Shown here: in pieces, positions 27,573 to 35,052 of the stretch
Layout: every line of letters starts with the position of its first letter
Numbering within the stretch: position 1 is the first letter of the stretch
Assembly: GCA_041395725.1 (NCBI GenBank)
Contig: JAWKZW010000001.1
Location: 1,922,001 to 1,986,000, forward strand
Origin: Gammaproteobacteria bacterium
GTDB lineage: Bacteria > Pseudomonadota > Gammaproteobacteria > Pseudomonadales > Pseudohongiellaceae
Reading direction: 5' to 3'
Length of the DNA: 64,000 nucleotides
Notes under the pieces: generated by a model
What the model was told of the DNA's origin: nothing
The model's input: only the letters and a program-made list of their open reading frames with translations
Database searches by the model: none
Translations under genes and position numbers: made by a program

Positions 27573-27601
27573 TTTTGGATCACTATGGCTGTCTGTATAC
27601 T
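27573..27601 (+). promoter_or_regulatory. Weak promoter candidate for dapB
   Basis: TATACT at 27596-27601 is a good -10 box; TTTTGG at 27573-27578 lies 17 bases upstream as a weak -35. The dapB start is 41 bp downstream. Confidence 0.3.
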
Positions 27602-27641
27602 TGGCTCCCTCAGTCACCCAGGGAATTCAGAAGGAGCAACC

Positions 27642-28454
27642 ATGAACCGGATAGCCATAGCGGGTGCAGCGGGGCGAATGGGTCGCGCCCTTATCGAAGC
27701 GGTCCTATGCAGTAATCTCGATATTGAGTTGACGGTGGCCACTGTACTCAAAAGTGATCCTGCGCACGGTATGGACCTTGCCACGCTTATCGGTATGGCG
27801 CCCCTGGGTATCCTGGCCGACGAGTCGCTGGAGAACAGCGTGGCCGATTTCGATGTGCTCATTGATTTCACTGCGCCGGAAGCCAGCCTAGAGCATCTGG
27901 CACTTTGTCAGCGTCACGGTAAGGGTATCGTCATTGGTACTACTGGCTTCTCGGATCCCCAGAAGCAGGTGATCGCCGCCGCAGCGGAACAGATTCCCGT
28001 GGTGTTTGCCCCGAATATGAGTGTAGGTGTCAACGTTTGCCTGAAATTACTGCAGGCGGCGGCCAGCGCCCTGGGCGATGAAGTGGATGTGGAAATAGTC
28101 GAAGCTCATCACCGCCACAAGAAAGACGCGCCCTCCGGTACGGCTTTACGCATGGGTGAGGTGATAGCCAATACGCTGGGTCGGGACCTGGGCGAAGTGG
28201 CTGTCTATGGTCGCGAAGGTATTACCGGTGAGCGGGATCGCAAGACCATCGGCTTCGCGACTGTCAGAGCAGGCGACATCGTCGGTGATCATACAGTCAT
28301 TTTTGCCGGTCAGGGTGAGCGGTTAGAAATCACCCACCGAGCCAGCAGTCGCATGACCTTTGCTGCTGGTGCGGTGCGGGCTGCGGCCTGGCTGGGGGAT
28401 AAACAACCGGGGCTCTATGGGATGGATGACGTTCTGGGATGGACAGACCGGTAG
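27642..28454 (+). CDS. dapB: 4-hydroxy-tetrahydrodipicolinate reductase
   Basis: NAD(P)H-dependent reductase of the lysine/diaminopimelate pathway. The ATG at 27642, preceded by AAGGAG, gives 270 residues with the nucleotide-binding GAAGRMGR motif (7-14), the catalytic EAHHRHKKDAPSGTA block (about 155-169) and the C-terminal GMDDVLG end. The frame is open further upstream but homology begins here. Its TAG stop is also the first part of the -35 box of the carA promoter. Confidence 0.98.
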   Translation: MNRIAIAGAAGRMGRALIEAVLCSNLDIELTVATVLKSDPAHGMDLATLIGMAPLGILADESLENSVADFDVLIDFTAPEASLEHLALCQRHGKGIVIGTTGFSDPQKQVIAAAAEQIPVVFAPNMSVGVNVCLKLLQAAASALGDEVDVEIVEAHHRHKKDAPSGTALRMGEVIANTLGRDLGEVAVYGREGITGERDRKTIGFATVRAGDIVGDHTVIFAGQGERLEITHRASSRMTFAAGAVRAAAWLGDKQPGLYGMDDVLGWTDR

Positions 28455-28480
28455 ACAAGCAGCATGTGTTTATCTAGAAT
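28452..28480 (+). promoter_or_regulatory. Candidate carA promoter overlapping the dapB stop
   Basis: TAGACA at 28452-28457 and TAGAAT at 28475-28480 are separated by exactly 17 bases. The dapB stop codon TAG forms the first half of the -35 box. Predicted transcription start is near 28487, giving a 120-nt carA leader that contains a leader ORF and a terminator. Confidence 0.65.
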
Positions 28481-28491
28481 GCGCGCTCAGG

Positions 28492-28578
28492 ATGCTACGG
28501 GCTAAATTTCGAAAACAAACAGCAAAGCGGAGCGGGGTTTACACCTCACTCCGCTTTTTTTTGCCCGGCTTTTGTTGA
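28492..28578 (+). CDS. Possible carA leader peptide (28 residues)
   Basis: A 28-codon frame starts with ATG a few bases after the predicted carA transcription start, reads MLRAKFRKQTAKRSGVY and onward, and stops at 28576-28578, just past the attenuator hairpin. It holds four arginine and three lysine codons. A ribosome following RNA polymerase closely would occupy the hairpin region, the arrangement known from E. coli pyrBI. There is no strong ribosome binding site because the start is almost leaderless. Function is inferred from layout only. Confidence 0.45.
   Translation: MLRAKFRKQTAKRSGVYTSLRFFLPGFC
28524..28560 (+). terminator. Attenuator/terminator between dapB and carA
   Basis: AAAGCGGAG (28524-28532) pairs perfectly with CTCCGCTTT (28549-28557), followed by a run of eight T residues. 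It can end dapB transcripts and sits inside the leader made from the carA promoter, 45 bp before the carA start. Confidence 0.9.
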
Positions 28579-28605
28579 ACGTTAAATCGGAAAAAGGAGC
28601 ATACA

Positions 28606-29751
28606 TTGGCAGTTACTGCAGTATTGGCGCTTGAAGACGGAACCATTTTAAGAGGCGAAAGTATCGGGGCAGATGGACTTTCCGCTGGCGAAGTGGTTTT
28701 TAACACCTCAATGACTGGCTACCAGGAAATCCTCACCGACCCCTCTTATGCCAGGCAAATAGTCACACTCACCTATCCTCATATCGGCAACACCGGAACC
28801 AACCAGGAAGATAATGAATCGGATCGGGCCTGGGCATCAGGCCTGGTCATCAGGGATCTGCCTCTTATAGCCAGCAACTGGCGCAGCGAAGAGACACTTA
28901 CTGAATTTCTGGTGCGCCAGAATGTAGTCGCCATCGCCGAGATAGATACTCGGCATCTGACTCGGATCCTTCGCGACAAAGGGCCGCTGAATGGTTGTCT
29001 GCTGGCCGGTGAGGCACTGGAAAAACAGGGCGAGGAAGCGGCGCTCAAGGCCGCCAGGGAATTTCCCGGCCTGAAAGGCATGGACCTGGCCCGGGTGGTT
29101 TCCATCGGAGAATCGCTGCGCTGGGAAACCGGCGAGTGGCAGCTGGGCGCGGGCTACTCGAAGCCCCAAAATGGCAAGTACAAAGTGGTGGCCTATGATT
29201 TTGGCGTAAAGCGCAACATTCTGCGGATGCTGACCGAACGCCAATGTGAGGTCACCGTGGTGCCGGCCCAGACCCCGGCCGACGAGGTGCTGGCCATGAG
29301 TCCCGACGGTGTTTTCCTCTCCAACGGCCCCGGCGACCCCGAGCCCTGCGAATACGCCATAACGGCGATCAGGCAGTTTCTGGAAAAGAATATCCCTTTG
29401 TTTGGCATCTGCCTTGGACACCAGCTGCTGGCCCTTGCCTGTGACGCCAGGACAGTCAAGATGCGACTGGGTCATCACGGCGCCAACCATCCGGTACAGA
29501 ATCTGGATGACAGGACTGTGATGATTACCAGCCAGAATCATGGCTTTGCGGTTGATGAACAGACTCTCCCTGCCAATCTGCGAGCTACGCACAGGTCGTT
29601 GTTTGATGGCACCTTGCAGGGTATAGAGCGTACCGACAAGCCGGCCTTCGGGTTTCAGGGCCATCCTGAGGCGAGTCCGGGGCCCCATGATGTCGCTCCG
29701 CTGTTCGATCACTTTATAGAGTTGATTGAAAAACACAGGAGTGCTGGTTGA
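28606..29751 (+). CDS. carA: Carbamoyl-phosphate synthase small (glutaminase) subunit
   Basis: Hydrolyses glutamine to supply ammonia to CarB for carbamoyl phosphate, the precursor of arginine and pyrimidines. The 381-residue protein has the class I amidotransferase triad Cys269 (in GICLGHQ), His353 and Glu355, the same numbering as E. coli CarA. Start is a TTG at 28606 with AGGAG six bases upstream. A leader with terminator precedes it, so regulation by attenuation is likely. carB follows 74 bp downstream. Confidence 0.98.
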   Translation: MAVTAVLALEDGTILRGESIGADGLSAGEVVFNTSMTGYQEILTDPSYARQIVTLTYPHIGNTGTNQEDNESDRAWASGLVIRDLPLIASNWRSEETLTEFLVRQNVVAIAEIDTRHLTRILRDKGPLNGCLLAGEALEKQGEEAALKAAREFPGLKGMDLARVVSIGESLRWETGEWQLGAGYSKPQNGKYKVVAYDFGVKRNILRMLTERQCEVTVVPAQTPADEVLAMSPDGVFLSNGPGDPEPCEYAITAIRQFLEKNIPLFGICLGHQLLALACDARTVKMRLGHHGANHPVQNLDDRTVMITSQNHGFAVDEQTLPANLRATHRSLFDGTLQGIERTDKPAFGFQGHPEASPGPHDVAPLFDHFIELIEKHRSAG

Positions 29752-29825
29752 AGCATCGGTAAGGGCCAGTTATCCCATACGGACTTAAACAGATTCCAAT
29801 TCGCAGACACAGAATCAGGTGAGTA

Positions 29826-32800
29826 ATGCCAAAACGAACAGACATTAAAAGTATTTTGATCATTGGAGCAGGGCCCATCGTAATAGGTCAGGCTTGCGAG
29901 TTTGATTATTCAGGCACCCAGGCGTGTCAGGCTCTCCAGGAAGAGGGCTATCGGGTCATTCTGGTTAACTCTAATCCAGCAACTATCATGACCGACCCTT
30001 CCATGGCGGATGCCACTTACATCGAACCGGTGAACTGGCAGGTTGTCGAAAAAATCATCGAGAAAGAGCGGCCAGACGCAATTCTTCCGACCATGGGTGG
30101 CCAGACCGGGCTTAACTGTGCTCTGGATCTGGATAAACATGGGGTTTTGGAAAAGTACAATGTAGAGCTGATTGGCGCGAGAAAAGAAGCTATAGACAAG
30201 GCCGAAGACCGCGAACTGTTTGATAACGCCATGAAGGCCATCGGTCTGGAAACTCCCGCGCATGGTATTGCCCGAAGTATGGAGCAGGCCTACGAAACTC
30301 TTGAGCAGGTGGGTTTTCCCTGTATTATCCGCCCTTCCTTCACCATGGGTGGAAGCGGTGGAGGAATTGCCTACAACAGGGAAGAGTTTGAAGAGATCTG
30401 TACTCGCGGGATGAAACTTTCACCCACCAATGAATTATTGATCGATGAATCATTAATCGGCTGGAAAGAATACGAGCTTGAAGTTGTGCGTGACAAGAAT
30501 GATAACTGTATCATTGTCTGTCCGATTGAAAATTTCGATGCCATGGGCGTGCACACCGGCGACTCCATTACGGTGGCTCCGGCCCAGACTCTCACGGACA
30601 AGGAATACCAGATTCTGCGAGATGCCTCGATCGCAGTGCTGCGGGAGATCGGCGTTGAAACGGGCGGTTCGAACGTCCAGTTCGGTATCAATCCCGCGGA
30701 CGGCAGGCTGGTCGTCATCGAGATGAACCCGCGGGTGTCCCGCTCTTCGGCCCTGGCTTCCAAGGCAACCGGTTTTCCGATCGCCCGGGTGGCGGCCAAG
30801 CTGGCGGTCGGCTACACCCTGGATGAATTGAAGAACGAAATCACCGGCGGTGTCACTCCGGCCTCTTTTGAGCCGGCTATCGATTACGTGGTTACCAAGA
30901 TTCCCCGCTTCACTTTTGAAAAATTTGATCAGGCCAATGATCGCCTGACGACCCAGATGAAATCCGTAGGGGAGGTGATGGCGATCGGCCGCACTTTTCA
31001 GGAATCGATTCAGAAGGCACTGCGCGGCCTGGAGGTTGGCGTCAGTGGTTTCGACCCTATCCTGGATACCAGGCTGAGCGATGCCAGCGATACTCTGAAG
31101 CGCGAACTCATGGAGCCTGGTGCGCAGCGAATCTGGTATATCGGCGATGCTTTCAGGTTGGGCATGAGCGTCGACAAGGTACATGAGTTGACAGGTGTTG
31201 ACCCCTGGTACCTGATTCAGATCGAAGAGTTGATCAAGCTGGAAAAAGATGTCTCCAAAATGTCCCTGGGGCAGCTGGACCGGGACACCCTGTACCGACT
31301 CAAACGAAAGGGTTTCTCTGATCGACGCCTTGCCACCCTGACTGGTGTCAGCGAGTCTGAAATGCAGAACGCTAGGCATAAACTGGGTGTCCGGCCGGTA
31401 TACAAACGGGTGGATACCTGTGCGGCGGAATTTGAATCCACCACCGCGTACATGTATTCCACCTATGAAGAAGTCTGTGAGGCAAATCCGTCCGACCGGA
31501 AGAAGATCATGGTTCTGGGAGGCGGGCCTAACCGCATCGGGCAGGGTATCGAGTTTGATTACTGCTGCGTACACGCTGCACTGGCAATGCGGGAAGACGG
31601 TTACGAGACCATCATGGTGAATTGTAATCCGGAAACCGTCTCTACGGATTTCAATATCTCTGATCGTCTGTTTTTTGAGCCGGTAACTTTCGAGGATGTA
31701 CTGGAGATCGTTCATCTTGAAAAACCAGTCGGTGTAATCGTGCAGTTCGGTGGGCAGACCCCATTGAACATCGTTACCCGCCTGGAAGATGCTGGTGTGC
31801 CGGTGATTGGCACGTCGCCGGATGCCATTGACCGGGCTGAGGACAGGGAGCGTTTTCAGCAATTGATTCAAAAACTGGATCTGAAGCAGCCGCCCAACTG
31901 TACGGTGCGCAGTGTCGAAGAAAGCCTGGCGCGGGCGAGAGATCTGTCTTATCCGCTTGTAGTGCGTCCTTCATACGTTCTTGGCGGGCGAGCCATGGAG
32001 ATCGTGTACAACGAAGAGGAGCTTAATCGCTACCTGCATAACGCAGTTAAAGTGTCCAACGAAAGCCCGGTGCTGCTGGATTACTTTCTCAGCTCGGCGA
32101 TTGAGATCGATGTCGATGTCGTCTGCGATGGTAAACAGGTAGTGGTAGGGGCCATCATGCAGCACATCGAGAAAGCCGGTGTGCACTCTGGCGATTCGGC
32201 GTGCTCGCTGCCACCCTACAGCCTGCCGGCTGCAGTGCAGGAGCAGATTCGCGAGCAGGTCACGCGCCTGGCGCTGGAGCTCGGGGTAGTGGGGCTGATG
32301 AATACCCAGCTGGCCTACCAGGACGGTGAGATCTACATTATCGAAGTTAACCCCAGAGCCTCGCGCACGGTGCCCTTTGTTTCCAAGTGTATCGGCCAGT
32401 CACTGGCCAAGATTGCGGCGCGCTGCATGGTTGGCATGAGCCTGGAGGAACAGAACTTTACCAGGGAGATCATCCCTTCCACCTTTGCTGTGAAAGAAGC
32501 CGTCTTCCCGTTTGTGAAGTTTCCCGGAGTGGACCCCATTCTGGGTCCGGAGATGAAGTCAACCGGGGAGGTGATGGGAGTCGGTGAGACATTCGCCGAA
32601 GCGTTTGCCAAGTCCCAGATGGCGGCTGGAGAAAAAATCTCTGTCGGGGGAACCGCCTTTATCAGCGTGAAGGACTCCGACAAGACCGCTTGTCTGGAGG
32701 TGGCACGCAAGCTTAATAAGCTTGGTTTCGCGCTGGTTGCTACCCGCGGTACTGCCAGGGTTATCGAGGGAGCAGGTCTGCCGGTGCGGGTTGTCAACAA

Positions 32801-33050
32801 GGTCGCCGAGGGGCGCCCGCACATTGTTGATATGATCAAGAATGATGAAATTCAGCTGATCGTCAATACGACCGAGGGCAAGCAGGCGATTATCGATTCA
32901 TCCAATATTCGTCGCAGTGCGCTGCGGCACGATGTGTTCTGTACCACGACCCTGGACGCGGGGCTGGCCGTATGCCAGGCGTTAGAATTCGGTGATGCGA
33001 TGTCGGTACTCAGTCTGCAGGAACTCCATAGTCGTCTGAGCGCGGCCTGA
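29826..33050 (+). CDS. carB: Carbamoyl-phosphate synthase large subunit
   Basis: Two-step ATP-grasp synthetase that makes carbamoyl phosphate from bicarbonate, ammonia and two ATP. At 1074 residues it has the usual order: carboxyphosphate domain (1 to about 400), oligomerisation domain (to about 550), carbamoyl-phosphate domain (to about 935) and an allosteric MGS domain at the C-terminus. The repeated motifs GAGPIVIGQACEFDYSG near the N-terminus and GGGPNRIGQGIEFDYC in the second half mark the internal duplication. It lies between carA and greA, as in Pseudomonas. Confidence 0.99.
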   Translation: MPKRTDIKSILIIGAGPIVIGQACEFDYSGTQACQALQEEGYRVILVNSNPATIMTDPSMADATYIEPVNWQVVEKIIEKERPDAILPTMGGQTGLNCALDLDKHGVLEKYNVELIGARKEAIDKAEDRELFDNAMKAIGLETPAHGIARSMEQAYETLEQVGFPCIIRPSFTMGGSGGGIAYNREEFEEICTRGMKLSPTNELLIDESLIGWKEYELEVVRDKNDNCIIVCPIENFDAMGVHTGDSITVAPAQTLTDKEYQILRDASIAVLREIGVETGGSNVQFGINPADGRLVVIEMNPRVSRSSALASKATGFPIARVAAKLAVGYTLDELKNEITGGVTPASFEPAIDYVVTKIPRFTFEKFDQANDRLTTQMKSVGEVMAIGRTFQESIQKALRGLEVGVSGFDPILDTRLSDASDTLKRELMEPGAQRIWYIGDAFRLGMSVDKVHELTGVDPWYLIQIEELIKLEKDVSKMSLGQLDRDTLYRLKRKGFSDRRLATLTGVSESEMQNARHKLGVRPVYKRVDTCAAEFESTTAYMYSTYEEVCEANPSDRKKIMVLGGGPNRIGQGIEFDYCCVHAALAMREDGYETIMVNCNPETVSTDFNISDRLFFEPVTFEDVLEIVHLEKPVGVIVQFGGQTPLNIVTRLEDAGVPVIGTSPDAIDRAEDRERFQQLIQKLDLKQPPNCTVRSVEESLARARDLSYPLVVRPSYVLGGRAMEIVYNEEELNRYLHNAVKVSNESPVLLDYFLSSAIEIDVDVVCDGKQVVVGAIMQHIEKAGVHSGDSACSLPPYSLPAAVQEQIREQVTRLALELGVVGLMNTQLAYQDGEIYIIEVNPRASRTVPFVSKCIGQSLAKIAARCMVGMSLEEQNFTREIIPSTFAVKEAVFPFVKFPGVDPILGPEMKSTGEVMGVGETFAEAFAKSQMAAGEKISVGGTAFISVKDSDKTACLEVARKLNKLGFALVATRGTARVIEGAGLPVRVVNKVAEGRPHIVDMIKNDEIQLIVNTTEGKQAIIDSSNIRRSALRHDVFCTTTLDAGLAVCQALEFGDAMSVLSLQELHSRLSAA

Positions 33051-33093
33051 GTCCTGTATTAACCTGGTGGCGCCGCAGCCTGGAGTCCGGTTT

Positions 33094-33118
33094 GGCTGCT
33101 TGTGATTGAGCAGCAGCC
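33094..33118 (+). other. Perfect hairpin in the carB-greA gap
   Basis: GGCTGCT (33094-33100) pairs with AGCAGCC (33112-33118) around an 11-base loop, 44 bp past the carB stop. No T run follows, so it is more likely a 3'-end processing or stability structure than a terminator. Confidence 0.35.
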
Positions 33119-33145
33119 AGATTACCAGGCCGCGCGCCAGCCAAG

Positions 33146-33174
33146 TTTTCTATTGGGTAAAGTGCTGCTATGCT
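33146..33174 (+). promoter_or_regulatory. Promoter candidate for greA
   Basis: TATGCT at 33169-33174 lies 17 bases after TTTTCT (33146-33151). The -35 match is weak. If used, the greA leader would be about 145 nt. Confidence 0.35.
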
Positions 33175-33324
33175 AACAGCCTGAGTTCGGGGCAGTAGCA
33201 GCATGTAACCGCCTGCCTGCAGTTCGCAGTCATCGATCGGGGCTGCGCCATAGCCGGTCAATAAATCAATTCAGTTCAGACAGCTTGCGGGTATTCAGGC
33301 GCCGGGAGCTGGTATGGGAGTGAT

Positions 33325-33801
33325 ATGCAAAAAGTACCAATGACAAAGGAAGGTGCCGAAAAGCTGCGTAAAGAGCTTGCGGAGCTTAAATCGCAGGTCC
33401 GCCCGCGCATAATAGCTGCCATTGCAGAAGCCCGAGAGCATGGAGACCTGAAAGAGAATGCCGAATATCACGCGGCCCGGGAGCAGCAGAGTTTCTGCGA
33501 AGGGCGGATCGCGGAGATCGAGGGTAAGCTGTCAGGCTGTGAAATTATCGATGTGACTCAGATAGAACCCACCGGTCGGGTTATATTCGGCGCTACTGTG
33601 ACCCTGCTTAATCTGGACAATGAAAAGCAGTCGGTCTATCAGATCGTCGGTGAAGATGAGGCTAACGTTGCTGCCGGCAAAATCAGCGTGGGCTCACCTA
33701 TCGCCAGGGCGCTGATGGGTAAGCACGAAGGAGACGAAGTGGTCGTCAAGGCTCCAGTTGGCGATATCGAGTACGAGATTGAGAAGGTGGAGCACCGCTA
33801 G
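33325..33801 (+). CDS. greA: Transcription elongation factor GreA
   Basis: Stimulates transcript cleavage in backtracked RNA polymerase through its coiled coil inserted in the secondary channel. The 158-residue product has the N-terminal coiled coil (about 1-75) with the acidic tip at EAREHGDLKENAEY (about residues 36-49) and the C-terminal FKBP-like domain with the terminal GDIEYEIEKVE. Length and motifs match the family exactly. In P. aeruginosa greA belongs to the carAB operon; here a 274-bp gap with a possible own promoter intervenes. Confidence 0.98.
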   Translation: MQKVPMTKEGAEKLRKELAELKSQVRPRIIAAIAEAREHGDLKENAEYHAAREQQSFCEGRIAEIEGKLSGCEIIDVTQIEPTGRVIFGATVTLLNLDNEKQSVYQIVGEDEANVAAGKISVGSPIARALMGKHEGDEVVVKAPVGDIEYEIEKVEHR

Positions 33802-33890
33802 GCAAGGGCAGTCATCGCGCTGGAAGTTTCAAAGGGCCATCCACCCTGTCCTCGAATGCAGGCGGAACAGGAGCGAAGGTGCCGGGCGGC

Positions 33891-34199
33891 TCAGACTTTA
33901 CGGAGCAGGTTGGAAAGCCGCGGATCAGCTTTTCGGGTTGCCCGGTATATCAGCAGGATATGACCGACCTGCTGAATACACTCGGCCCCCAGCAGGTCGG
34001 TCAGCTCGTTTTTAATTGCCTCCCGGGCGACCCGGTCACCGACGGCGATCTTGACTTTAATAAGTTCGTGGTCGGTCAATGCCCGCTCCAGCTCCAGCCT
34101 GACGTTTTCGGTCAACCCTTTATCAGCTACCGTGACGATGGGCTTCAGTTTGTGGCCGATGGCGCGAAACTGCTTTTTCTGCTGAGAGTTAGTGGGCAT
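33891..34199 (-). CDS. yhbY: YhbY/CRS1 RNA-binding protein
   Basis: Small ribosome-assembly RNA-binding protein of the CRM fold, found with pre-50S particles in E. coli. The 102-residue product has the domain from about residue 6 to 95 including HKLKPIVTVADKGLTENV and the GxxG-type region. It is divergent from rlmE with 93 bp between starts and convergent with greA. The yhbY-rlmE-ftsH neighbourhood is standard in gammaproteobacteria. Confidence 0.95.
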   Translation of the reverse strand: MPTNSQQKKQFRAIGHKLKPIVTVADKGLTENVRLELERALTDHELIKVKIAVGDRVAREAIKNELTDLLGAECIQQVGHILLIYRATRKADPRLSNLLRKV

Positions 34200-34292
34200 G
34201 GTGCTGGGTCATCCTCCAAGGCGGGGCATTGTACCCAGATAGGCCGCATAAGGCGATATTTGAATCTGGGTCGCATACTTCGGTGATGAATT

Positions 34293-34919
34293 TTGGCAAG
34301 ATCGAAAAGCAGTAAAGGCTGGCTGAAAGAGCACTTTGACGACGCCTACGTGAAGCAGTCCCGTGATCAGGGTTACCGGTCGCGGGCCAGTTTCAAGCTG
34401 TTGGAAATTCAGGATAAGGATCACCTTTTCAAACCCGGTATGACGGTGGTGGATCTGGGGGCTGCGCCGGGCGGGTGGTCTCAGGTAGCCGCCTCGCTGG
34501 TGGGAGCCGGTGGTAAGGTGATTGCCAGTGACATTCTCGCCATGGACCCGATTGCCGATGTGCAGTTCATCCAGGGGGATTTCACTGAGGACGCCGTGTT
34601 CGAGAAGATTCTCGCTGCCCTGGAAGATCAGCGCGCCGACCTTGTAATTTCGGACATGGCCCCAAACCTGAGTGGTATGAAGGAAATCGATCAGCCACGG
34701 GTCCTGTATCTCGGAGAGCTTGCCTTCGACCTCGCCACAACGGTGCTGAGGGAAAACGGCGCCTTACTCGTCAAGGTGTTCCAGGGGTCCGGACTCGATA
34801 CTTACCAGAAGCAGCTTAAAACCCGTTTCAGGTCGGTAAAGGTAAGAAAACCACGAGCTTCCCGGGCCCGGTCAGCTGAACTGTATCTGCTGGCCGAGGG
34901 TTTTATAGCGGGTGAATGA
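34293..34919 (+). CDS. rlmE: 23S rRNA 2'-O-ribose U2552 methyltransferase RlmE
   Basis: SAM-dependent methyltransferase (FtsJ/RrmJ) that modifies U2552 in the A-loop of 23S rRNA. The 208-residue protein has the SAM motif DLGAAPGGWSQ (54-64) and the catalytic tetrad Lys35, Asp121, Lys161 and Glu196. The start is a TTG at 34293; the nearby ATG at 34286 is out of frame and closes after ten codons. It precedes ftsH by 133 bp, the classic ftsJ-ftsH order. Confidence 0.97.
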   Translation: MARSKSSKGWLKEHFDDAYVKQSRDQGYRSRASFKLLEIQDKDHLFKPGMTVVDLGAAPGGWSQVAASLVGAGGKVIASDILAMDPIADVQFIQGDFTEDAVFEKILAALEDQRADLVISDMAPNLSGMKEIDQPRVLYLGELAFDLATTVLRENGALLVKVFQGSGLDTYQKQLKTRFRSVKVRKPRASRARSAELYLLAEGFIAGE

Positions 34920-35052
34920 ACTTTAGTGTAATAATTCGCGTATCGAATAGTAACGAAACAAGCGATTTGAAGCGCCGGGGAACTCCCCGGTTGTTGCGAA
35001 TGTGGTGGCCCCCCGGGCCGCTCCGAAAGGTCGCCGATTAGGAGATAAGCCT

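Noticed and set aside
28360..28491. Longer frame leading into the carA leader ORF
   Set aside because: The upstream part overlaps dapB in another frame; only the section after the predicted transcription start is considered a leader peptide.
30453..31871. 472-codon minus-strand frame opposite carB
   Set aside because: Composition mirrors carB codon bias, no recognisable domain; a shadow of a highly conserved gene.
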